7,342 nt of DNA from Candidatus Altarchaeales archaeon WOR_SM1_86-2 (GCA_001723855.1 MCBC01000063.1:1-7342); one strand, 5' to 3'. Positions 1-5,673 are shown, counted from the first letter of the stretch. Notes: generated by a model not told the origin, from the letters alone. Program-made: numbers and translations.

Positions 1-73
1 GCCCACGCCGGGATTCGAACCCGGGTTCAAAGCTCCGCAGGCTTTGAGGATATCCAAGCTACCCCACATGGGC
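1..73 (-). tRNA. tRNA-Arg, anticodon GCG
   Basis: Read on the minus strand this folds into a full cloverleaf. The 7-bp acceptor stem pairs GCCCATG with CGTGGGC. The D-loop carries GG and an A at position 20, which fits arginine identity. The anticodon stem AAAGC/GCTTT closes the loop CTGCGGA, so U33 is followed by anticodon GCG (plus-strand positions 36-38), reading CGC and CGU. The T arm is CCGGG-TTCGAAT-CCCGG. There is no intron. The discriminator base and any 3' trailer lie left of the window. It is divergently transcribed from fae-hps. A proline reading would need a shifted anticodon stem and is not supported. Confidence 0.95.
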
Positions 74-125
74 AAAAATCACCTTAGTTTTTATTTATAA
101 TATCATAAACAATAAATAAGGGAAA
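74..125. promoter_or_regulatory. Divergent promoter region of tRNA-Arg and fae-hps
   Basis: This 52-bp AT-rich gap must hold the promoters of both flanking genes. The stretch TTATTTATAATATC at about 91-104 is TATA-like on both strands. On the plus strand its centre is about 26-28 bases before the fae-hps ATG, the usual archaeal TATA-to-start distance, so fae-hps may be leaderless or nearly so. On the minus strand it is a similar distance from the mature 5' end of the tRNA. A weak AAGGG lies too close to the ATG to be a convincing ribosome site. The boxes are inferred by position only. Confidence 0.55.
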
Positions 126-1388
126 ATGTATAAAATAGGTGAAGCATTAGTAGGCAAAGATAATGAGATTGCACATATTGATCTTCTGATCGGGGATAAG
201 GAGGGTTATGTCGGGCAGGCTTTTGCCCAGGGCCTGGTGAATCTTTCTAAGGGCCATACGCCGCTTCTGGGGGTCATCCGCCCGAATTTACCACCAAAAC
301 CGCATACCCTTATCATACCAAAGGTGACTGTTGAAGATATGGGAGATGCAGGCAAAATATTTGGACCTGCGCAGTCCGGAGTTGCTAAAGCAGTTGCGGA
401 TGCCGTGGAGGAGGGCATTATCCCTGAAGATAAAATTGACGATTGGGTTATTATCGCAAGTGTTTTCATACACCCTGAGGCAAAGGACTACAGGAAGATA
501 TATCAATATAATTATGGTGCAACAAAATTGGCACTCAGGCGAGCCATCTCTGACTACCCTAGTCTAAATAAGATTAATTACGAAAAAGATAGAGCGACAC
601 ATCCGATTATGGGTTTTAAAGTGCCTCGGCTCCCGAGGTGGAACACCCCATACCTTCAAATTGCACTTGATGTTGGGAGTTCAAAAACTGCAGAGGGGAT
701 CGTGAAAAAACTTCCCCCGAGTGATAAAATTATTCTCGAAATTGGAACTCCGTTAATCAAGGCAGAGGGAGTAAAAGCAGTAAGCAAGCTGAGGGAAGCT
801 GCACCGAATGCATTCATAATTGCTGATCTAAAAACACTTGATGTCGGACAGGTTGAAGTGGATTTAGCATTTGACGAAACTGCAGATGCTGTCGTCGCAT
901 CCGGACTTGCAGGTACTGAAATGCTGAGAGAGTTTATTTACGAAGCGCACCGCTTGGGCATATATGCGATGGTCGATACAATGAACGTTCCAGATCCGGT
1001 TAAGTTACTCAAGAGCATTTCCGAGGATAGTAAAGAAAAATACGATGCCTCGATACCCAAGGCACCCAAGCCGCCTCAAATGCCTGACATCATGCTTCTG
1101 CATAGGGGCATCTCGGGAGAATCAGAAAAAGAAGTGGGCGCTGAATGGGATAGAATAAATGAGATAAAGGAATTTGCAAAGAAGAAAGGGAAAGATTTAT
1201 TGGTTGCGGTGGCGGGAGGTATTGAAGCACAGAACGCAAGGGAGGCACTTGACAAAGGGGCAGACATCATTGTCGTTGGGAGATACATCACTCAATCAAA
1301 AGATGTTGAACGCTCCGTTAGGGCATTCCTTTACGAAATGGGCGCGAAGGCATCAGATATTGACCTGAAAAGAGAACACATAGAGTGA
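126..1388 (+). CDS. fae-hps: Bifunctional formaldehyde-activating enzyme / 3-hexulose-6-phosphate synthase
   Basis: This is a 420-aa fusion known from archaea. Residues 1 to about 165 match Fae, which condenses formaldehyde with tetrahydromethanopterin to methylene-H4MPT. The catalytic histidine is at residue 17 ([16 protein letters not shown]). Residues about 175-400 match Hps, a TIM-barrel of the OMP decarboxylase superfamily that interconverts ribulose 5-phosphate plus formaldehyde and hexulose 6-phosphate. Visible motifs are LQIALD (178), EIGTPL (205), IADLKTLD with D234, K236 and D239, and the phosphate-binding AVAGGI (361) and VVGRYIT (383). In archaea without an oxidative pentose phosphate pathway the Hps half is thought to run in reverse to make pentose phosphate, with Fae capturing the released formaldehyde. 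A Lys/Pro-rich stretch at about 300-321 makes it longer than the family members of about 390 aa that I recall. The enzyme is cytoplasmic. The ATG at 126 is chosen because it places His17 as in characterised Fae and fits the promoter spacing. Confidence 0.96.
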   Translation: MYKIGEALVGKDNEIAHIDLLIGDKEGYVGQAFAQGLVNLSKGHTPLLGVIRPNLPPKPHTLIIPKVTVEDMGDAGKIFGPAQSGVAKAVADAVEEGIIPEDKIDDWVIIASVFIHPEAKDYRKIYQYNYGATKLALRRAISDYPSLNKINYEKDRATHPIMGFKVPRLPRWNTPYLQIALDVGSSKTAEGIVKKLPPSDKIILEIGTPLIKAEGVKAVSKLREAAPNAFIIADLKTLDVGQVEVDLAFDETADAVVASGLAGTEMLREFIYEAHRLGIYAMVDTMNVPDPVKLLKSISEDSKEKYDASIPKAPKPPQMPDIMLLHRGISGESEKEVGAEWDRINEIKEFAKKKGKDLLVAVAGGIEAQNAREALDKGADIIVVGRYITQSKDVERSVRAFLYEMGAKASDIDLKREHIE

Positions 1389-1400
1389 TTTTTCATTAAT

Positions 1401-1457
1401 GCAACGAGTAGGGGGGAAAAGACGAAATACGGAAATAATAACCCCCACTACTCGTGC
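1401..1457. repeat. Long inverted repeat behind fae-hps (terminator or structured RNA candidate)
   Basis: ACGAGTAG plus GGGGG (1404-1416) pairs with CCCCC-A-CTACTCGT (1442-1455). This gives 13 base pairs with one bulged A, around a 25-base A-rich loop. An outer GC/GC pair may extend it to 1401-1457. It starts 12 bases after the fae-hps stop. No T-run follows it on the plus strand, so it is not a classical bacterial terminator. It may protect the 3' end of the mRNA, act as a DNA palindrome, or be a small RNA. Confidence 0.6.
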
Positions 1458-1503
1458 ACCCCCACATTATGTATCATACATTACAAATATAAAAATACAC
1501 TCA

Positions 1504-1587
1504 TTGGGAGCCGATTTACCTTTCTGATTCAGAAAGGATTTTTAACGATTTTGCGAAAAATCAGGAATTTCTTTTCGTTTTCAAAAA
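1504..1587 (-). repeat. 84-bp 3'-UTR repeat, copy A (behind ilvE)
   Basis: The reverse complement of this stretch aligns without gaps to 5394-5477 at about 71 of 84 positions by hand count. The core 1530-1575 differs from 5406-5451 at one base (T1543). In the sense of ilvE it begins 15 bases after the stop codon, just past a run of six T. The core contains a conserved hairpin whose 6-bp stem is GATTTT/AAAATC. Copy A alone adds a perfect 8-bp hairpin CCTTTCTG/CAGAAAGG at 1519-1537. No protein is encoded. It may be a 3'-end processing or termination element, or a dispersed short repeat. Confidence 0.8.
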
Positions 1588-1588
1588 A
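1583..1588 (-). terminator. Short T-run behind ilvE
   Basis: Read on the minus strand, six consecutive T follow the ilvE stop by 14 bases, with a second T-rich stretch between. T-runs alone can terminate archaeal RNA polymerase. The equivalent position behind thyA also has T-runs, directly before the other repeat copy. Confidence 0.4.
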
Positions 1589-1602
1589 GACAACAAATTT
1601 TT

Positions 1603-2586
1603 TTACACAAAATCCAGCCATTCCATGTACTTGGGAACTTTCCCTCTTATAATATCAAAAAACCTCCCGTGGATTTCTTTAGTTATGGGTCCCGGCTTCC
1701 CTATCTGATAGTTATCGATTTCTCTTATAGGGGTTACCTCTGCCGCGGTTCCAGTAAAGAATGCCTCATCTGCCAGGTAAATCATTCCTCTATCGATATC
1801 TGTCTCTTTAACATCATAACCCAAATCCTTTGCGATGATCATTACGGAATCCCTTGTTATTCCTTTTAAAATACTTGCATGCTCCGGCGGAGTTAAGATT
1901 TTCCCGTCTTTAATTATAAATAGATTTTCTCCCGGTCCCTCGGAGATAAAACCGCGGTTGTCAAGTAAAAGGGCTTCCTGATAGCCTGATTTTTTTATTT
2001 CAATACATGCCAGAATTGAGTTAATATACTGCCCCGTGGCTTTTACATTCGGGGGGAGAACATTTGAATTAATTCTTTCAAAAGATGAGGTTTTTACCCT
2101 GATTCCATCATCCCCCCCGCTGAGGTATGCCCCCCACGGCCACACGGCAATTGCAAAATCAATGCATGAATTCAGGGGATTCAGACCAATCTCCCCATAG
2201 CCGCGATAAACAATCGGTCTGATGTAGCATTCGATCTTTTCCTCGTTATTGCCGTTCAATGTTTTATTGCCCGCGATCAGGGAGTCTCTGTTCTCTCTAA
2301 TTGTTTCTTTTGCTGCGTCGCAGAGTTCATCAACCCCGTAACTTCTTGTTTCATCACCGAGCCTGTCGTCTGTCGTCATAAAATAAATTTTTGCGGAATT
2401 ATAGAGGCGCCTCATGTGCTCTTTCAGCCGAAAAACGGCAGGCCCGTCCTTTGTGTGATAACATCTGATCCCCTCAAATACTCCCGAGCCGTAGTGCAGT
2501 GCATGCGTTAAAACGTGGCATTTTGCATCATCCCAATTCACGAATTCCCCGTTCATCCAGATTTTATCTGTTGTTATAATCGGCAT
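1603..2586 (-). CDS. ilvE: Branched-chain amino acid aminotransferase (class IV PLP)
   Basis: This 327-aa cytoplasmic enzyme performs the last step of valine, leucine and isoleucine synthesis, transferring an amino group from glutamate to the 2-keto acid. Fold-type IV aminotransferase motifs are present throughout: YGSGVFEGIR (32-41), YIRPIVYRGYGEIG (121-133), the PLP lysine K182 in NVKATGQY, the ISEGPGENLF segment (214-223), the KGITRDS segment (241-247) and FTGTAAEVTPI (277-287). Residues about 100-118 carry an extra Asn/Lys/Glu-rich loop between helix and strand, which makes the protein slightly longer than the usual 290-310 aa. Related D-amino acid aminotransferase and aminodeoxychorismate lyase are less likely given the GVFEGIR and AVWPWGAY signatures. 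It lies 45 bp downstream of gatB on the same strand. The start ATG has no Shine-Dalgarno. Confidence 0.93.
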   Translation of the reverse strand: MPIITTDKIWMNGEFVNWDDAKCHVLTHALHYGSGVFEGIRCYHTKDGPAVFRLKEHMRRLYNSAKIYFMTTDDRLGDETRSYGVDELCDAAKETIRENRDSLIAGNKTLNGNNEEKIECYIRPIVYRGYGEIGLNPLNSCIDFAIAVWPWGAYLSGGDDGIRVKTSSFERINSNVLPPNVKATGQYINSILACIEIKKSGYQEALLLDNRGFISEGPGENLFIIKDGKILTPPEHASILKGITRDSVMIIAKDLGYDVKETDIDRGMIYLADEAFFTGTAAEVTPIREIDNYQIGKPGPITKEIHGRFFDIIRGKVPKYMEWLDFV

Positions 2587-2631
2587 TTTAATTTATTTTT
2601 CAAATAAAATTATTAAAAATATAAGTATATA
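2587..2631 (-). promoter_or_regulatory. AT-rich gatB-ilvE spacer, possible ilvE promoter
   Basis: This 45-bp gap is nearly all A and T. On the minus strand an ATTTTTAATA stretch lies about 26 bases before the ilvE ATG, which would suit a leaderless transcript. The same gap shows no trace of coding for a lost GatB C terminus. Co-transcription with gatB is also possible. Confidence 0.35.
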
Positions 2632-3582
2632 TCATCCAACAACCTCCTCAAAAAAATCCACCATATCTTTATCCCTGACCAGGGTTTTAGCGTACTTCCC
2701 GGAAATCCCGAAATCGGCAATTAATCGCTTCATTCTGCTCTGGGGGGTTTCAGGCAGTTCAATTCCTTCGATATATTCCTCTTCTATAAACAGGGGGGGA
2801 ATATCGGGATCCGGAATGTATCTGTAATCTGCAGCGGTCTCTTTTGTCCTAAGCGGTGTCGTGACCATGGATTTCTCGTTAAAGCCTCTCGTTTCCTGCT
2901 TCACGCCTCCTCCTCTTTTCCTTATATTCTTTTGTCTTATGATCTCGTACTTTATCGCCTTGTATGCCCCCTTGATTGAGTTTATGTTTTTTATCTCAAC
3001 CCGGTTGCCGCCTTCAAGAGATATATTAACGTCAGCCCTCATCACCCCCCCGACATCGATTATTCGCTCAGTGTACTTTAACAGGTTGATTAATTCCTTC
3101 AAAAAAGCCCTCACTTCCTCCGGACTTTCCAGATCCGGCGCAGTCACAACTTCCAGCAGCGGAACCCCTGATCTGTTGTAATCGACATTTCCGGTCTCAA
3201 GGTCATATCTGCCAGGGTCTTCCTCAAGATGGACCTCCCAGAATTTTATGTCCTTACCGCCGATATTCAGGTAACCGTCAACTCCAATCGGCTCGGATGT
3301 TCTCTGGTAACCGGAAGGCAGATCGGGATAATTATAATGCTTCCGCTTCACAAATTTATTTTTCCCTAAAACCGTGCAGTTCAATAGTTCAGATATCATG
3401 ATCGCAGCTTCCAATGCCTCATCGTTCAATGGAAAAGGTTTTGCGCCAGGCATCCCGGTGCATACCTCGCAGGTATTAATGTTGGGCTCACCCACCTCGT
3501 AATAATTGGTTGGGCAGTCACAAAACAGTTTTTCTTTTGTCTTCAGGGGCACGTGAATCTCCAAACCAATCCTAACATTCAT
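2632..3582 (-). CDS. gatB: Asp/Glu-tRNA amidotransferase subunit B, C-terminally short
   Basis: GatB is the kinase subunit of GatCAB. It phosphorylates the side chain of mischarged Glu-tRNA(Gln) or Asp-tRNA(Asn) so that ammonia from GatA can amidate it. The catalytic cradle is intact and in frame. It shows IGLEIHVPLKTKEKLFC, a four-cysteine zinc site (C21, C23, C38, C41), YNYPDLPSGYQ (83-93), HLEEDPG (118-124), DYNRSGVPLLEVV (134-146), RADVNIS (182-188), EIKNINS (196-202) and DYRYIPDPDIPPL (252-264). The protein ends at residue 316, right after DMVDFFEEVVG, where family members of about 470-490 aa continue into the helical and YqeY-like tail domains that contact tRNA. The stop is TGA and is followed by AT-rich spacer, so roughly 160 residues are absent rather than frameshifted. 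gatA and gatC are not in the window. The start ATG (3580-3582) directly precedes the family's N-terminal IGLEIH motif and has no Shine-Dalgarno. Confidence 0.9.
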   Translation of the reverse strand: MNVRIGLEIHVPLKTKEKLFCDCPTNYYEVGEPNINTCEVCTGMPGAKPFPLNDEALEAAIMISELLNCTVLGKNKFVKRKHYNYPDLPSGYQRTSEPIGVDGYLNIGGKDIKFWEVHLEEDPGRYDLETGNVDYNRSGVPLLEVVTAPDLESPEEVRAFLKELINLLKYTERIIDVGGVMRADVNISLEGGNRVEIKNINSIKGAYKAIKYEIIRQKNIRKRGGGVKQETRGFNEKSMVTTPLRTKETAADYRYIPDPDIPPLFIEEEYIEGIELPETPQSRMKRLIADFGISGKYAKTLVRDKDMVDFFEEVVG

Positions 3583-3621
3583 TTTTGATTATTATTAATA
3601 ATAAATATAATATCTTAAAAA
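3583..3621. promoter_or_regulatory. 39-bp divergent promoter region, gatB and purC
   Basis: Two start codons face away from each other across 39 AT-only-like bases. TATA-like sequence for purC lies around 3589-3600 (TTATTAATAATA). For gatB it lies around 3603-3612 on the minus strand (TATTATATTT). Each is near the expected 26 bases from the opposite start codon. Both genes are therefore probably leaderless, and their preinitiation complexes would overlap. Inferred from spacing only. Confidence 0.5.
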
Positions 3622-4533
3622 ATGCAGTTACTTGCCAGGGGAAAGGTAAAGGAGGTCTATGCCGTAAGCGATACGGAACTGGAGTTTCTCTTTACAGATA
3701 ACATTTCTGTCTTTGATAAGATAATCCCCTCGCAGATTCCCCGTAAAGGAGAGGTGCTTTGCAGAACCTCTGCGTTCTGGTTTAAACAGATGGAAAAGCT
3801 GGGGATCAGAACGCATTTCAAGGAATTGGCTGCAGAGAACAGAATGAGGGTTAAAAGATTCCGGGTTATCAGGGATTATTCTCGGCTAACTCCGGGGACA
3901 AGAGATTATCTCATTCCCCTGGAATGCGTGCTGAGGTGGTATAATGCCGGGTCGTTATACAAGGGCATGGCGGAGGGAAAGGTAAAGCCCCGGGACGCGG
4001 GTTTTCCCGCCGGACATAAGCCGAGGTATGGGGAGCCGTTGCCTGCACCGCTTTTTGAAGTCACGACCAAACTGGAAGAGGTTGACAGAAAATTGGGTGA
4101 AGAGGAAGCGTTGAAAATTTCAGGTTTAACGAAGCATGAGCTGGATGAAATCAAAGATTTGTGCATAAGGATAGACAATCACATGGATAAGGAAGTCAAA
4201 AAGAGGGGGTTGATGCATGTTGACGGCAAGAAGGAATTTGCAATGGATGAAAACAGAAGGATCACGCTAATCGACACATTCGGAACGCCGGATGAAGACA
4301 GATTCTGGGACCTTGAGAAATATAAGGGGGGGGAGGTGGTTGAATTAAGCAAGGAATTTGTGAGAAAGTATTATGAGGAAATTTCATATCATCAGGCACT
4401 GTACGACGCAAGGAATAAAGGATTGGAAGAGCCGCCAATCCCCCCGCTGCCGGGGGAAATGGTGGAAAAAACCACGAAGTTGTACGTGAAGTTGTTTGAA
4501 AAAATAACAGGAGAAAAATTTAGACAAGTATAA
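3622..4533 (+). CDS. purC: SAICAR synthetase (phosphoribosylaminoimidazole-succinocarboxamide synthase)
   Basis: This 303-aa cytoplasmic enzyme of purine synthesis joins CAIR and aspartate using ATP. Seen motifs are the glycine loop ARGKVKEVYAV (5-15), FTDNISVFDK (24-33), the RIPxKG-like SQIPRKGEVL (37-46), LECVLRWYNAGSLYK (100-114), TTKLEEVD (148-155), the metal/substrate segment HVDGKKEFAMDE (199-210) and LIDTFGTPDEDRFWD (216-230). It is longer than the roughly 240-aa bacterial type. Its GTPDEDRFW segment replaces the more usual DE-x-x-TPDSSRFW and recalls the variant I associate with haloarchaeal PurC. It is divergent from gatB and followed by thyA on the same strand. There is no Shine-Dalgarno before the ATG, so a leaderless mRNA is likely. 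Confidence 0.93.
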   Translation: MQLLARGKVKEVYAVSDTELEFLFTDNISVFDKIIPSQIPRKGEVLCRTSAFWFKQMEKLGIRTHFKELAAENRMRVKRFRVIRDYSRLTPGTRDYLIPLECVLRWYNAGSLYKGMAEGKVKPRDAGFPAGHKPRYGEPLPAPLFEVTTKLEEVDRKLGEEEALKISGLTKHELDEIKDLCIRIDNHMDKEVKKRGLMHVDGKKEFAMDENRRITLIDTFGTPDEDRFWDLEKYKGGEVVELSKEFVRKYYEEISYHQALYDARNKGLEEPPIPPLPGEMVEKTTKLYVKLFEKITGEKFRQV

Positions 4534-4549
4534 CGAAAATTTAGGCGGG

Positions 4550-4658
4550 GGGCTGCAGTTTTTGGATCTTAAAGATCCTATGTGGCAAAATCCCGCAGGT
4601 GGTAAAAATTTCAAATGAAAAATGGAAACAAAAATCTGCCCACCTTCAACTGCAACCC
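4550..4658 (+). ncRNA. Nested multi-hairpin element between purC and thyA (structured RNA candidate)
   Basis: An outer stem pairs GGG-C-TGCAGTT (4550-4560) with AACTGCA-A-CCC (4648-4658), 10 of 11 positions. Inside it lie a perfect 7-bp hairpin GGATCTT/AAGATCC around a single A (4564-4578), a short GTGG/CCGC hairpin (4582-4596, one G-T pair) and an AGGTGG/CCACCT stem (4597-4645). Together they form a closed multi-branch layout of 109 bases. The TATA-like box for thyA lies just after it. It is therefore more likely a purC 3'-UTR or an independent RNA than a thyA leader, unless thyA is read through from purC. The hairpin with a one-base centre could instead be a protein-binding DNA palindrome. 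It matches no RNA family I recognise. Confidence 0.4.
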
Positions 4659-4659
4659 A

Positions 4660-4669
4660 TTAATATATT
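4660..4669 (+). promoter_or_regulatory. TATA-like box of thyA
   Basis: TTAATATATT is centred about 32 bases before the thyA ATG, predicting transcription start near 4691 and a leader of only a few bases. The bases between are A-rich with no Shine-Dalgarno, consistent with a near-leaderless mRNA. Confidence 0.45.
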
Positions 4670-4697
4670 GAAAATAAAAATAAATAAAATAAAAAAT

Positions 4698-5372
4698 ATG
4701 AAATACATATCAATTAACGCTTTTGATATCCCGGACGCATGGCTTCAAATAGTTGAAAGTATTCTTAAATACGGCGACGTGTTTGATGTCGGCAGGGGCT
4801 CGGAGATAACCCGGACAAGAGCGGTCGCTTTGGGTTTAGAGATATCAAATCCGGAGATAAGACCTCTTGCACATCCCCAGGCGCCTTTTACGATGAAATA
4901 TGTCGAGGAATATGCCCTTGAATATCTTTTCATAGGGGACAAGCACGAGGGGGAGGAATACACTTACGGTGAAAGATTGCGAAAGCCGATAGACCAGATC
5001 GAGAAGGTTATTGAAAAATATAAAGAGGAGAAGAATGATCGGCAGAATACGATGGTGATCCGCCGCCCCGAGGATTTAGACAGCCCCGATCCACCCTGTT
5101 TAACCGTGATGGACACGGAAATTCTGGACAACAAACTGCATTTTATTGTTTACTTTCGCTCATGGGATGCTTACGCCGGCTTTCCCGCAAATATAGCGGG
5201 CTTTCAGCTGCTCAAGGAGTATATGGCTTCGGAGATAGGGGTTGAGCCGGGAAAAACCATGGCATTTTCAAAGAATATACATCTTTATGAGCGCCAGATT
5301 TCTTTTGCAGAACAGTTGGTGTACGGAAAATCAGAAAGACCAAGGTTTTTTAAGGAAAAAAGTGAAAAATAG
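4698..5372 (+). CDS. thyA: Archaeal-type thymidylate synthase
   Basis: This 224-aa protein makes dTMP from dUMP using a methylene-tetrahydropterin donor, presumably methylene-H4MPT in an H4MPT-using archaeon. ThyA-fold signatures are the catalytic cysteine C134 in DPPCL, the phosphate-binding RSWDAYAGFPANIAGFQLL segment (154-172, with N165 for the pyrimidine), and NIHLYERQ (193-200) matching the family's HIY site. The length fits the compact archaeal form (about 220 aa, as in Methanothermobacter) rather than the roughly 264-aa bacterial form. An in-frame GTG at 4599 would add 33 Lys/Asn-rich residues that overlap the promoter and inverted repeats. I prefer the ATG at 4698, where the conserved MKYISINAFDIPDAW begins. 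Deoxycytidylate hydroxymethylase is a related alternative, less likely here. It follows purC on the same strand after 164 bp. Confidence 0.9.
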   Translation: MKYISINAFDIPDAWLQIVESILKYGDVFDVGRGSEITRTRAVALGLEISNPEIRPLAHPQAPFTMKYVEEYALEYLFIGDKHEGEEYTYGERLRKPIDQIEKVIEKYKEEKNDRQNTMVIRRPEDLDSPDPPCLTVMDTEILDNKLHFIVYFRSWDAYAGFPANIAGFQLLKEYMASEIGVEPGKTMAFSKNIHLYERQISFAEQLVYGKSERPRFFKEKSEK

Positions 5373-5385
5373 ACATGTAACGTAA

Positions 5386-5398
5386 AATTTTTATTTTT
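5386..5398 (+). terminator. T-run terminator candidate behind thyA
   Basis: Two runs of five T separated by an A lie 14-26 bases after the thyA stop, immediately before and running into repeat copy B. The arrangement of stop codon, T-run and repeat mirrors that behind ilvE. Confidence 0.45.
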
Positions 5399-5477
5399 GA
5401 AACAAAAAAGAAATTCCTGATTTTTCGCAAAATCGTTGAAAATCCTTTCTGAAAACAAAAAGCAAATCGCCCCCCTA
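5394..5477 (+). repeat. 84-bp 3'-UTR repeat, copy B (behind thyA)
   Basis: This is the second copy of the element at 1504-1587, in the opposite orientation in the window but in the same sense relative to its upstream gene. It begins 21 bases past the thyA stop. The core 5406-5451 is 45/46 identical to copy A. The 6-bp GATTTT/AAAATC hairpin is conserved, while the 8-bp hairpin of copy A is degraded here. It ends in a C-tract followed by a TACAAA/TTTGTA inverted repeat (5476-5493); a similar TACAAATATA also flanks copy A. Confidence 0.8.
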
Positions 5478-5605
5478 CAAATATATTTTTGTAATTAGCG
5501 ACAGATGATAAAATCCGATGCTTTCACATAAGTTATAATATGCACCCCTAATTTATATTATTTTTTTTCAATAAAGTTATAGATTATAATAAAATATCGA
5601 ATGTA
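5478..5605. other. AT-rich spacer without recognised gene
   Basis: This stretch of about 128 bases lies between repeat copy B and the pilin promoter. It has short AT-rich tracts, an eight-T run at about 5562-5569 and a further TATA-like AGTTATAATATG near 5530. I see no open reading frame, RNA gene or clear repeat in it. Confidence 0.5.
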
Positions 5606-5614
5606 TTTATATAT
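5606..5614 (+). promoter_or_regulatory. TATA box of the pilin gene
   Basis: TTTATATAT, preceded by CGAATG as a possible BRE, is the best archaeal TATA match in the window. About 26 bases downstream is position 5635-5637, which is exactly the left foot of the hairpin at 5635-5661. An overlapping ATAATATATAAT at 5624-5635 is a weaker alternative. Confidence 0.55.
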
Positions 5615-5634
5615 CTGTAATGCATAATATATAA

Positions 5635-5661
5635 TGTACGGGCATAATTAATGCCTGTACA
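5635..5661 (+). promoter_or_regulatory. 5'-UTR hairpin of the pilin mRNA
   Basis: TGTACGGGCAT (5635-5645) pairs with ATGCCTGTACA (5651-5661) through 11 base pairs, one of them G-T, around the loop AATTA. The predicted transcription start falls at its first bases, so the mRNA would begin with this hairpin. Its last base is the first base of the Shine-Dalgarno. It could stabilise the mRNA, control ribosome access, or be an operator for a dimeric repressor. Confidence 0.6.
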
Positions 5662-5668
5662 GAGGTGA
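5661..5668 (+). promoter_or_regulatory. Shine-Dalgarno of the pilin gene
   Basis: AGAGGTGA, five bases before the ATG at 5674, is a strong match to the anti-Shine-Dalgarno. It is the only convincing one in the window. It decides the start in favour of ATG 5674 over the in-frame GTG at 5665, which lies inside this motif. Confidence 0.8.
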
Positions 5669-5673
5669 AAAAC

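Noticed and set aside
1..73. tRNA gene as an integration site of a mobile element
   Set aside because: No integrase and no duplicate of the tRNA 3' part is present in the window.
206..567. Other open frames overlapping the main genes, such as those antisense to or out of frame with fae-hps, gatB and the glycosyltransferase
   Set aside because: They lie wholly within strongly recognised genes, lack protein-family features and have no start signals.
1404..1463. G-quadruplex from the G/C tracts behind fae-hps
   Set aside because: Each strand has too few G-tracts close together; pairing of the tracts into a hairpin explains them better.
2587..2634. Readthrough or recoding of the gatB TGA, or a frameshift hiding the C terminus
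   Set aside because: The in-frame continuation is AT-rich spacer encoding Ile/Leu/Phe, and it meets another stop within about 14 codons. No GatB-like residues are found in any frame before ilvE.
4599..4697. Upstream GTG start adding 33 residues to ThyA
   Set aside because: The extension is Lys/Asn/Ile-rich with no family match. It overlaps the inverted repeats and the TATA-like box, and the conserved ThyA N terminus begins at the ATG at 4698.
1504..5477. The inverted repeats as ends of a transposon
   Set aside because: The enclosed genes are all housekeeping, there is no transposase, no target duplication is evident, and each repeat tracks a gene 3' end.
5665..5673. GTG start for the pilin three codons upstream
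   Set aside because: The GTG is part of the Shine-Dalgarno AGAGGTGA itself; the ATG at 5674 has ideal spacing.
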